Source: Lachnospiraceae bacterium (GTDB lineage: Bacteria; Bacillota; Clostridia; Lachnospirales; Lachnospiraceae). Taken from it: a stretch of 44,862 bases of DNA. Under the pieces are notes generated by a model, which saw only the letters and a program-made list of their open reading frames with translations, was not told the origin of the DNA and made no database searches. The position numbers and the translations under genes were made by a program. This document shows positions 8,014 to 14,414 of the stretch, piece by piece. Location of the stretch: NCBI GenBank assembly GCA_014804245.1, contig JAAVAE010000003.1, positions 1 through 44,862 of the forward strand, in the 5' to 3' direction. Each line of letters starts with the position of its first letter. The first letter of the stretch is position 1.

Positions 8014-8379
8014 ATGAGAGAGAGCGAACTTGAGAAAAGATTCAGGGAGATGGTACGTGAGGCAGGCGGTAAGGCTTACAAGTTCATATCGCCGGGGAAC
8101 GACGGCGTGCCGGACAGGCTCGTAGTGCTTCCGGGAGGCAGGGTAGGATTTATCGAGCTTAAGCAGAAAGGAAAAAGACCAAGAAAGCTGCAGCAGCACC
8201 GCATGGCAGAACTGGAGAGCATGGGATGCTTTACCGCAGTGGTGGATGATCTGGAAACTGCAGGTAACGCGATAGCAGTGATCGGGATGCAGGCACCACA
8301 GTCCGGTAAGGTGGACAGCCTGTTCCTCGAGATGATAAATGCGAGGCCCTACAGAAAGATCAGGGGGGATGGAAAGTGA
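8014..8379 (+). CDS. VRR-NUC domain nuclease
   Basis: A 121-residue stand-alone VRR-NUC (PD-(D/E)XK superfamily) protein. D34 in GVPDR, E48-L-K50 and the following K-L-Q-Q-H segment match the family's active-site pattern. Stand-alone phage versions are thought to be structure-specific nucleases acting on branched DNA during replication. I chose ATG 8014 because AGGAGG (8003-8008) precedes it. An in-frame ATG at 7855 would extend the protein through the iteron/palindrome region and is not credible. The gene overlaps the helicase start (GTGA, 8376-8379). Confidence 0.92.
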   Translation: MRESELEKRFREMVREAGGKAYKFISPGNDGVPDRLVVLPGGRVGFIELKQKGKRPRKLQQHRMAELESMGCFTAVVDDLETAGNAIAVIGMQAPQSGKVDSLFLEMINARPYRKIRGDGK

Positions 8380-9836
8380 GATTTGTGCCGCATAATTATC
8401 AGCGATACTGCATCGAAAGGATCATACAGGACGAGGCGCTTGCCCTGTTCCTGGACATGGGACTCGGTAAGACGGTCATCACCCTGACAGCAGTCAATGA
8501 CCTTATCTTCAACCGTTTTCTGGTAAGCAGGTGCCTGGTAGTCGCGCCGAAGAAGGTTGCCGAAGACACATGGACGAGGGAACGGACAAAATGGGATCAC
8601 CTGGGGCTCTTAAAGGTGCGTACGGCCATCGGGGCAAGGAATAAGCGTATCAGGGAGCTGAACAGCCCCGGAAATGTCTTTGTCATCAACAGGGAAAACA
8701 TCCCCTGGCTGGTGGATTATTACCGGAATGACTGGCCCTTCGACATGGTGATCCTTGACGAGTCCAGCAGCTTCAAGAACCACCAGTCCAAACGTTTCAA
8801 GGCATTAAGGAATATCAGGGGGCACATCAGGCGCATCGTGGAGCTGTCCGGCACGCCATCGCCGCAGGGACTGACAGATCTGTGGGCGCAGCTGTATCTG
8901 CTGGATGGAGGGAAAAGGCTTGGAAGGACACTGACAGAATACCGGAATAATTATTTTTTCCCTTCCGCAAGGAATGCGACGACGATCTTCAGCTATGAGC
9001 CAAGACCCGGGGCAGATGAAAAGATCCAGGACCTTATCCGCGATATCTGTATCAGTCTTTCAGCAAAGGATTATCTGGAACTGCCGGAAAGGATTGACAA
9101 TATCAGGTATGTCAGGCTGGATGCAAAGGCCCGGAGAGCCTATGAAGAGATGGAGAGGGAGAGGATACTGGAGCTTCCCGATACCGTCCTGGATGCCGGC
9201 AGCGCAGCGGTGCTTTCAGGGAAGCTTCTCCAGCTGGCAAACGGCGCGGTCTATCATACAGCGGAATACGCAGGGGAGGACAGGACCAGTGAAGAGAGGA
9301 CCGTGATAGAGATCCACGACAATAAGGTGGAGGCTTTCATGGAACTGGTCGAGGAACTGAACGGTAAGCATGCACTGGTATTCTATAATTTCCAGCATGA
9401 TCTGGACAGGCTGGAAAAGGCACTTAAAAAGACAAAACTGACCGTGAGGGAACTGAGGAACAGCAGTGATATCGCAGACTGGAATGCAGGGGGCGTGGAT
9501 ATCCTGCTTGCGCATCCGGCAAGCGTGGCATACGGTCTTAACCTGCAGGAGGGCGGCAGTGATGTGATCTGGTTCGGGCTCAACTGGAGTCTGGAGCTGT
9601 ACCAGCAGGCGAATGCCAGGCTCCACCGGCAGGGGCAGAGGCATACGGTATATATTCACCATCTGGTGGTGGCTGACAGTGTGGATGAGGATGTGATGGA
9701 GGCACTGCAGAAAAAAGGCGACTGCCAGGCAGCACTTTTGGAGGCGCTTAAGGCAAGAGTGGAGAAATATGTGCAGGTAAGTCAGGAGGGAAAGAAAGTA
9801 TATGACAGAGCAGGAGGCAATAAAAGTCATCAATGA
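8376..9836 (+). CDS. SNF2-family DEAD/DEAH helicase
   Basis: A 486-residue phage SNF2-like ATPase with a GTG start overlapping the previous stop. Motif I is D27-MGLGKT33 and motif II is D128-E-S-S-S. Motif III (LSGTPSPQG) and motif VI (QANARLHRQGQ, near residue 410) are present. These proteins translocate on double-stranded DNA. In phage clusters they regularly accompany a VRR-NUC nuclease and a family A polymerase, which suggests fork remodelling or recombination. The last 35 bases overlap the next gene. Confidence 0.93.
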   Translation: MRFVPHNYQRYCIERIIQDEALALFLDMGLGKTVITLTAVNDLIFNRFLVSRCLVVAPKKVAEDTWTRERTKWDHLGLLKVRTAIGARNKRIRELNSPGNVFVINRENIPWLVDYYRNDWPFDMVILDESSSFKNHQSKRFKALRNIRGHIRRIVELSGTPSPQGLTDLWAQLYLLDGGKRLGRTLTEYRNNYFFPSARNATTIFSYEPRPGADEKIQDLIRDICISLSAKDYLELPERIDNIRYVRLDAKARRAYEEMERERILELPDTVLDAGSAAVLSGKLLQLANGAVYHTAEYAGEDRTSEERTVIEIHDNKVEAFMELVEELNGKHALVFYNFQHDLDRLEKALKKTKLTVRELRNSSDIADWNAGGVDILLAHPASVAYGLNLQEGGSDVIWFGLNWSLELYQQANARLHRQGQRHTVYIHHLVVADSVDEDVMEALQKKGDCQAALLEALKARVEKYVQVSQEGKKVYDRAGGNKSHQ

Positions 9837-9987
9837 TTATCAATTTGACTGTACCAGACCAGAGACGTTTAAGATGATAAAGGCACTGGAACTTGCCACG
9901 GCAGCCCTTGAAGAGATCCAGCAATACAGGAATGCAGGAGCGCTTTTAGCGCGTATACAGCAAGAACAGGAGGGAAAGAGAGTATGA
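9802..9987 (+). CDS. Small hypothetical early phage protein (61 aa)
   Basis: The protein is helical, opening MTEQEAIKVINDYQFDC and continuing into an Ala/Leu/Gln-rich helix (KALELATAALEEIQQY). It has a good ribosome binding site (CAGGAGGGAAAG) and overlaps the genes on both sides (35 bases and ATGA). The function is not known. Short proteins with this opening are frequent in Firmicutes phage early regions. Confidence 0.7.
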   Translation: MTEQEAIKVINDYQFDCTRPETFKMIKALELATAALEEIQQYRNAGALLARIQQEQEGKRV

Positions 9988-10457
9988 GGACAATAATGAT
10001 TTCATGTGACAGATGCGGTAAGGAGATAACAGGGTATCCGGTAAAGATCACTCCGGAGCATACGGGTAGGAAGAACGATGAACTGCAGCCGGATAATGGC
10101 GGAAAGCTTCCTGAATGGGCAGAAAAGATATTGGATAAGGATTTCTGTGTGAAATGCACGGAAAAGATCGTCAGATATGCTTTAGGCGGAATGAAGGAAA
10201 ATCCTGAATTCAAAAAGGCGGTAGAGGAAATGGTGGAAGGCGCTGCCCCCCCAGTCCGTCAGGAGAAAGAGAATAAAGCTCCAGATACCGATGGTGACAG
10301 GGAAGGAAGAACCGGCAGGAGCAAAATAGATGCGGGCAAGGTAATGGCACTTACAAAAGCCGGCTGGTCTGCACCAAAGATTGCAGATGAGATGGGAATC
10401 AGCGTCCAGGCGGTTTATGATGCAAGATACCGATTGAAGAAAGAAGGGAATTTATGA
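9984..10457 (+). CDS. Zinc-finger and helix-turn-helix phage protein (157 aa)
   Basis: The N-terminus carries C-D-R-C-G (about residue 9) paired with C-V-K-C (about residue 56), a probable zinc-binding domain. Residues about 112-155 (starting SKIDAGKVMALTKAGWS) form a resolvase-like helix-turn-helix (APKIADEMGISVQAVYDARYRL). The two parts are joined by a charged linker. It is likely a DNA-binding regulator or accessory protein. It overlaps both neighbours in ATGA arrangements. Confidence 0.7.
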   Translation: MRTIMISCDRCGKEITGYPVKITPEHTGRKNDELQPDNGGKLPEWAEKILDKDFCVKCTEKIVRYALGGMKENPEFKKAVEEMVEGAAPPVRQEKENKAPDTDGDREGRTGRSKIDAGKVMALTKAGWSAPKIADEMGISVQAVYDARYRLKKEGNL

Positions 10458-11893
10458 GTACATCAATGACTTTAGGTATCCGGGAAATGGAGTATGAGGC
10501 TCTTGACAGGGAGATCAAAAGGACCATGCGCAGGTCGGCAAAAGATGCGGTGCAGCTGGGCTTTATGTTAAGGCAGATGATGGAGAAAAAGATGTGGGAG
10601 GCTGCCTTTGACTGTTTTGACGCATATCTGGAGAAGGAGCTGCGCATAGATTATTCCATGGCAAACCGGTTCATGAATATCAACCGTAAATATTCTGTTT
10701 CGGGCAACAGTATGGAGATTTCCGCAGAGTATGAAGAATATTCCCAGGGGCTCCTGATAGAGATGCTTAACATGCCGCCGGAACTGGAAGCAAAAGTGAC
10801 CCCGGATATGACGGTAAAACAGGTAAGGGAGATTAAGAAGCAGGCAAAAGCGGAGAAGGAAGCAGCGGTACAGCCGGTAATGGAGAAAAAAGAGACGATT
10901 ATTGACGGTGAGTATCGGGAGATAGAAGAGCCTGAGCCGAAAGAGGAAAACATTGCGACGTCGCAACCGGACGAGGAAGGCTGCCAGAAAGAAAAGTTAT
11001 CTCCATATGGACTGTCTAAAACGATATATCCAGAAGGAAGCCTGCTTACTACAGTTGGATGCGGAAATAAATACGATTGCTTCAGCTGTGCGCAGGACTG
11101 TACTATCAGGCAGGAAGACAGGTATTGTGTGGAAGCACCTATGGGAAATCCGTTCAACTGTACCACTATGGGAGTTTTGAAAAACCTGAAAACAGAGATA
11201 GGGGACAGGTGCCAGTTTGTTGACAGTAGCCTGGCGTATCATACTTCTGGGAACAATAAGGCAGAACCATGCTGCAAAGAGTGTCAGGAATCATGTGGTT
11301 ACCGGTGCCAGAGAAGCCAGCAGCCACAAAATCCAGAAACAGAAGATTCAGATGCGGAAAGCGAAGAAGAATACATACCGGAGGATGACCTTCCAGTAGT
11401 AAAACGTGTTTTGAAACAGGAGAAAAAGATTCTGGATGATTATTTAGAGGTCGGAGGTCTTCCGGAGATGACGGTCTTAAGGCAGAAGATTATTGTGGGA
11501 GCACTTTCAAGCATGGTACGCAATCTGGAAGACATGGAACTTGAATCTGACCCAGAAGAAATCACACAGATGGAACTTCCTGTACTTAAGAACAATGACC
11601 AGCGTAAGGAATGGCTAGCAGGCTATAAGGCGTGGGGGCTCTGGTACCGGGACGAGAATATCGATGTGAATTATTACAAGTATGATTTTGAAGATGGAAG
11701 CCGTCTCGTGGTGGCAGAATATCCACAGCGTTATGAATATTGGAATGATAAGCGAAGCGATGACTACTATTTTCATCTTCTTGAAAAAAATAAAAAAAGT
11801 TATAAAAAAACATATGACGAGCAATATAGGAACAGCACAGACAGCGAAACTTATTTAGTGGATTTTCTTAAGAAACTGCAAAAGAAAGGATAA
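10454..11893 (+). CDS. Mosaic Cys-rich phage protein (479 aa)
   Basis: Three parts are visible. Residues 1-165 are helical and resemble the N-terminus of phage proteins with a DUF3102/ParB-adjacent layout (MSTSMTLGIREMEYEALD...). Residues 195-285 are Cys-rich with many C-x2-4-C pairs, probably metal-binding. Residues about 375-479 (LKNNDQRKEWLAGYKAWGLW and onward) are an aromatic-rich domain seen at the C-terminus of many Firmicutes phage proteins. The function is unknown. Base composition drops visibly after about 10,970, right after an in-frame 14-bp palindrome coding I167-A-T-S-Q171, so the gene may have been assembled by recombination in the linker. Confidence 0.7.
   Translation: MSTSMTLGIREMEYEALDREIKRTMRRSAKDAVQLGFMLRQMMEKKMWEAAFDCFDAYLEKELRIDYSMANRFMNINRKYSVSGNSMEISAEYEEYSQGLLIEMLNMPPELEAKVTPDMTVKQVREIKKQAKAEKEAAVQPVMEKKETIIDGEYREIEEPEPKEENIATSQPDEEGCQKEKLSPYGLSKTIYPEGSLLTTVGCGNKYDCFSCAQDCTIRQEDRYCVEAPMGNPFNCTTMGVLKNLKTEIGDRCQFVDSSLAYHTSGNNKAEPCCKECQESCGYRCQRSQQPQNPETEDSDAESEEEYIPEDDLPVVKRVLKQEKKILDDYLEVGGLPEMTVLRQKIIVGALSSMVRNLEDMELESDPEEITQMELPVLKNNDQRKEWLAGYKAWGLWYRDENIDVNYYKYDFEDGSRLVVAEYPQRYEYWNDKRSDDYYFHLLEKNKKSYKKTYDEQYRNSTDSETYLVDFLKKLQKKG
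10953..10966. repeat. 14-bp palindrome TTGCGACGTCGCAA, copy 2
   Basis: Identical to 794-807, in the same codon phase (I-A-T-S-Q), and again within an acidic linker. It lies at the apparent composition break of the 479-residue mosaic protein. Confidence 0.8.
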
Positions 11894-11899
11894 GTAATA

Positions 11900-11953
11900 A
11901 TGAGTTACCACAAGAAAGATATTACGGGAAAGTTCGGTGGGATTAAATTTTAG
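11900..11953 (+). CDS. Possible 17-aa peptide
   Basis: MSYHKKDITGKFGGIKF, from an ATG about ten bases after an AAAGGA stretch, ends where the next leader starts. No homology is recognised. It could be a leader peptide or chance. Confidence 0.22.
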   Translation: MSYHKKDITGKFGGIKF

Positions 11954-11970
11954 TGGAGGTGAGCAAGGAA

Positions 11971-12231
11971 ATGTTAAATAATGTTATGAATAAAGATGGT
12001 ATTTATATATGTCCGGAATGCGGCAGTAAAAGGATTACAGAGGTCTCCCAGAATGCCCTTATTAAAATGATTAACGTGAATACGGGGAAACTAATAAATC
12101 CGATTACAGGAAACTACATGAGTAATAGGGATAAGGCTAGGGAATATGATAATGCATCTAGTGACGGCATAGGATGCTGGTACTATGAATGCCGTAGATG
12201 CGGATGGAAGAGTGAACTTTTAACAGGATAG
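11971..12231 (+). CDS. Zinc-ribbon phage protein (86 aa)
   Basis: C-P-E-C-G near residue 14 and C-R-R-C-G-W near residue 76 form a two-knuckle zinc ribbon that encloses a less conserved loop (NPITGNYMSNRDK). A possible GTG start at 11,953 exists. ATG 11,971 is preferred because TGGAGGTG lies nine bases upstream. Function unknown, possibly nucleic-acid binding. Codon use is more AT-rich than in the early replication genes. Confidence 0.6.
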   Translation: MLNNVMNKDGIYICPECGSKRITEVSQNALIKMINVNTGKLINPITGNYMSNRDKAREYDNASSDGIGCWYYECRRCGWKSELLTG

Positions 12232-12286
12232 ATTAAATCCTATTGACAATCGAAATCGTAAAATCAGAACTAAAGGAGCAGACCCA

Positions 12287-12460
12287 ATGAAGAAATTTAA
12301 AAGCATATTTAAAAAGCACTGGAACTGCCTGCCGTGGTTCATCTGCGGAATTGCGGTTATGGTGGACGGGAAAGTTACACTGGGGCAGTTCTTCTTTGCA
12401 TGGGTGGTGATATTGTGGGTTATTTGGAAAAAACTTCCACTGAGGAATACGGGTGATTGA
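12287..12460 (+). CDS. Small membrane protein (57 aa)
   Basis: A basic start (MKKFKSIFKKHW) is followed by two hydrophobic stretches (about residues 14-26 and 34-48) and a basic end, consistent with a small two-pass or hairpin membrane protein. AAAGGAG lies eight to ten bases upstream. It ends immediately before the next gene's leader. The function is unknown. Confidence 0.6.
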   Translation: MKKFKSIFKKHWNCLPWFICGIAVMVDGKVTLGQFFFAWVVILWVIWKKLPLRNTGD

Positions 12461-12493
12461 ATGGATTTGCAGCAAAACAGGGAGGGGAATACT

Positions 12494-12916
12494 ATGTTAC
12501 AGGAGCAGCTTACGGAAATTGAACAGAAAAAAGAATACTTAAAAGGCTATGGGAAAATAGTCCGCCAGATGGAACGTAGCGAACTTAAGATACGGGAGAT
12601 GCGCCTGAATAAGATGTGTCCTTCCGTAATAAATGATGGAATGCCTCATGCATCAAATCAGACAGATCTATCCGGTTACGCTGCTCTGCTTGATCAGGAA
12701 GAAAAGCGATATATGAAATATAGGTATCAGCGGATAAAGAAGTGCAAGGAAATAACTGACCGGATAGAACAGCTTTCTGATGAAGACGAAAAGGACGTTC
12801 TGATGTACCGGTACATAAAGCTGATGAAATGGGAGGATATTTGTGTGAGAATGAATTTTAGTTGGAAGTGGGTACATAAAATCCACAGTAAGGCATTGAA
12901 CCATTTCAAAATTTAA
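12494..12916 (+). CDS. ArpU/DUF1492-like late transcription regulator
   Basis: A 140-residue protein with a long basic coiled-coil first half. Its C-terminal domain resembles sigma-factor region 4 (helix ...EKDVLMYRYIKLMKWEDI then ...SWKWVHKIHSKALNHF). This fits the ArpU/RinA-like family that switches on phage late genes, and its position as the last gene before the terminase module is the usual one. ATG 12,494 follows AGGGAGGGG; an upstream in-frame ATG at 12,461 lacks that site. It probably acts at the promoter directly downstream. Confidence 0.82.
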   Translation: MLQEQLTEIEQKKEYLKGYGKIVRQMERSELKIREMRLNKMCPSVINDGMPHASNQTDLSGYAALLDQEEKRYMKYRYQRIKKCKEITDRIEQLSDEDEKDVLMYRYIKLMKWEDICVRMNFSWKWVHKIHSKALNHFKI

Positions 12917-12920
12917 AAGA

Positions 12921-12955
12921 GTACATAGAAGTACACACTTAACCTGTGATATAGT
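12921..12955 (+). promoter_or_regulatory. Candidate activated late promoter
   Basis: A TATAGT -10 box (12,950-12,955) has no matching -35 box. Instead, two direct repeats GTACATA (12,921-12,927) and GTACACA (12,931-12,937) lie ten bases apart, one helical turn, where an activator would bind. The late regulator gene ends just five bases upstream. A run of seven C (12,982-12,988) follows. Confidence 0.45.
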
Positions 12956-13001
12956 GTAGTCGGTGATACAAAGAAAACTCACCCCCCCAATACATTTTAG
13001 A

Positions 13002-13034
13002 AATACCTGGTCGCTTATGTGACTGGGTATTCTT
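13002..13034 (+). terminator. Strong hairpin before late operon (terminator-like)
   Basis: Bases 13,002-13,014 pair with 13,019-13,031 (13 bp, with three G-U pairs) around a TTAT loop, then CTTGT. The U-run is poor, so this may terminate early transcripts, act as an antitermination target, or be a processing site. It lies about 40 bases after the predicted late start point. Confidence 0.5.
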
Positions 13035-13060
13035 GTATTACCTATTTGTAATGTGGCAAA

Positions 13061-13089
13061 TTGTCAGATTCTGGTGTATGATGTATAAA
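13061..13089 (+). promoter_or_regulatory. Sigma-70 promoter of the first cargo gene
   Basis: TTGTCA (13,061-13,066), a 17-base spacer and TATAAA (13,084-13,089): five of six matches in each box, at optimal spacing. The predicted start lies a few bases before the ribosome binding site of the gene at 13,117. Confidence 0.65.
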
Positions 13090-13116
13090 AAATATATTGA
13101 GAGGGGGAAGTTATTA

Positions 13117-13569
13117 ATGGAAAAATTGGTAGAATTTCTCACAAACAGGATAGGGATAACAGTTTCAGTTATCGGCGGGGTTATTTTGCCAGGGTGTTTA
13201 TTTATATACGTTTTTGATAAAGATGTGTTTCTGGAGATGAACTTGATAAAATTACTCATATTGGCTTCAGCCATTTGCCTTGCTGTTTATGTAGTGATGT
13301 TTGTTTTATTTGCATTAGTTGTGTGTTTAAGCGAGTCACAAGATCTTAAAAAGTATGACCTTACAGATATACTTTTGCATCCGTTGGTACACAGTAATAT
13401 GATTATATACGCATGTATATTAGAGAAGCTATTTAAAAAAGATTTGCCGATAACGCATTTTATAAAAAGATGGGTGGTAGCAATTTTTATTGTGTATGCT
13501 TTGGGTTACATATACCTTTTCTTTTCTATATGGAGAATAAAAAGAAAAGCAAAAAGAACAGGAAAGTAG
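13117..13569 (+). CDS. Cargo (moron) membrane protein, 150 aa
   Basis: An integral membrane protein with about three hydrophobic segments (residues about 15-33, 42-67 and 122-142) and a basic C-terminal tail (WRIKRKAKRTGK). No family is recognised. GAGGGGGAAG six bases before ATG 13,117 fixes the start; an earlier in-frame ATG at 13,033 would precede the promoter and has no ribosome binding site. The gene is AT-rich. It sits between the late regulator and terminase, with its own promoter and terminator, the hallmark of a moron expressed from the lysogen. Superinfection exclusion or another host-altering role is possible, but this is inferred from context only. Confidence 0.75.
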   Translation: MEKLVEFLTNRIGITVSVIGGVILPGCLFIYVFDKDVFLEMNLIKLLILASAICLAVYVVMFVLFALVVCLSESQDLKKYDLTDILLHPLVHSNMIIYACILEKLFKKDLPITHFIKRWVVAIFIVYALGYIYLFFSIWRIKRKAKRTGK

Positions 13570-13602
13570 AAAGTGCTTTAATATGTTTAGTCGAAAGCGT
13601 GA

Positions 13603-13632
13603 GAGATAGCTCCGGCTGTCTCTTTTCTTTTC
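13603..13632 (+). terminator. Rho-independent terminator of the first cargo gene
   Basis: GAGATAGC (13,603-13,610) pairs with GCTGTCTC (13,615-13,622) across a TCCG tetraloop, followed by TTTTCTTTTC. It ends the cargo transcript just before terS. Confidence 0.78.
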
Positions 13633-13661
13633 TCAAAACAAACGAATGAGAGGTGGTGATT

Positions 13662-14414
13662 GTGCCGAGGAAGCCAGATAAGCGAATAGAGCAAGCACAG
13701 GAGTTATACCTAAAAGGTTTGAAATTAGTGGATATTTCTAAGCAGCTTGACCTGCCTGAGGGAACAGTCCGAAGGTGGAAAAGCACATATAAATGGGATA
13801 ACGAACGTTCGGATAAAAAAAGCGAACGTTCGAATAGAAATAAAGGCGCTCAGCCTGGTAACAAAAATGCTTCCAGTCACGGTGCGCCAAAGAAGAACAG
13901 CAATGCAGAAAAACATGGTCTTTTTCGGAAATACCTTCCGGAAGAGACCTTTTCAATTATAGAGGAGATGCCGACCGACCCGCTGGATGTCCTGTGGGAC
14001 CAGATACAGATCGCCTATGCTGCCATCATCCGGGCACAGCAGATCATGTATGTGGCAGGCAAGCAGGATAAGACGATTGAAAGAGTTGCAGAGCAGGACG
14101 GAAATGTCATTGGTGAGAAGTGGGAGGTACAGCAAGCATGGGACAAACAGGCGAATTTCCTCAAGTCGCAGGCACGTGCCCAGGGTGAACTTCGGAGCAT
14201 GATTAAGCAGTATGATGAACTATTACATAAGAACTGGAACCTTGCTACAGAAGAACAGAAAGCGCGCATCAGGAAACTGGAAGCACAGTCACGGATTCTG
14301 CAGGCAAAATCAGAGGAAGGAAATGATACAGATATAGCAGATGATGGCTTCTTGGAGGCATTGAACGGCACAGCTTCGGAGGATTGGTCAGATGAAGATA
14401 CAGCAGATATTTAA
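13662..14414 (+). CDS. terS: Terminase small subunit
   Basis: A 250-residue DNA-recognition subunit of the packaging motor. The N-terminal helix-turn-helix (IEQAQELYLKGLKLVDISKQ, then LPEGTVRRW) and the GAQPGNKNASSHG segment are typical of Firmicutes TerS proteins. GTG 13,662 (MPRKPDKR) is favoured, because GAGAGGTGG lies just upstream; GTG 13,653 would overlap that site. Its 3' end overlaps terL by 23 bases. Two 10-bp palindromes lie within the gene at 13,802 and 13,823. Confidence 0.9.
   Translation: MPRKPDKRIEQAQELYLKGLKLVDISKQLDLPEGTVRRWKSTYKWDNERSDKKSERSNRNKGAQPGNKNASSHGAPKKNSNAEKHGLFRKYLPEETFSIIEEMPTDPLDVLWDQIQIAYAAIIRAQQIMYVAGKQDKTIERVAEQDGNVIGEKWEVQQAWDKQANFLKSQARAQGELRSMIKQYDELLHKNWNLATEEQKARIRKLEAQSRILQAKSEEGNDTDIADDGFLEALNGTASEDWSDEDTADI
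13802..13832. repeat. Twin CGAACGTTCG palindromes inside terS (pac candidate)
   Basis: Exact 10-bp palindromes at 13,802-13,811 and 13,823-13,832 have starts 21 bases apart (two helical turns). They encode the repeated N/S-E-R-S segment. In SPP1 and P22, the pac site lies within or next to terS, so these could be terminase binding sites. Confidence 0.6.
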
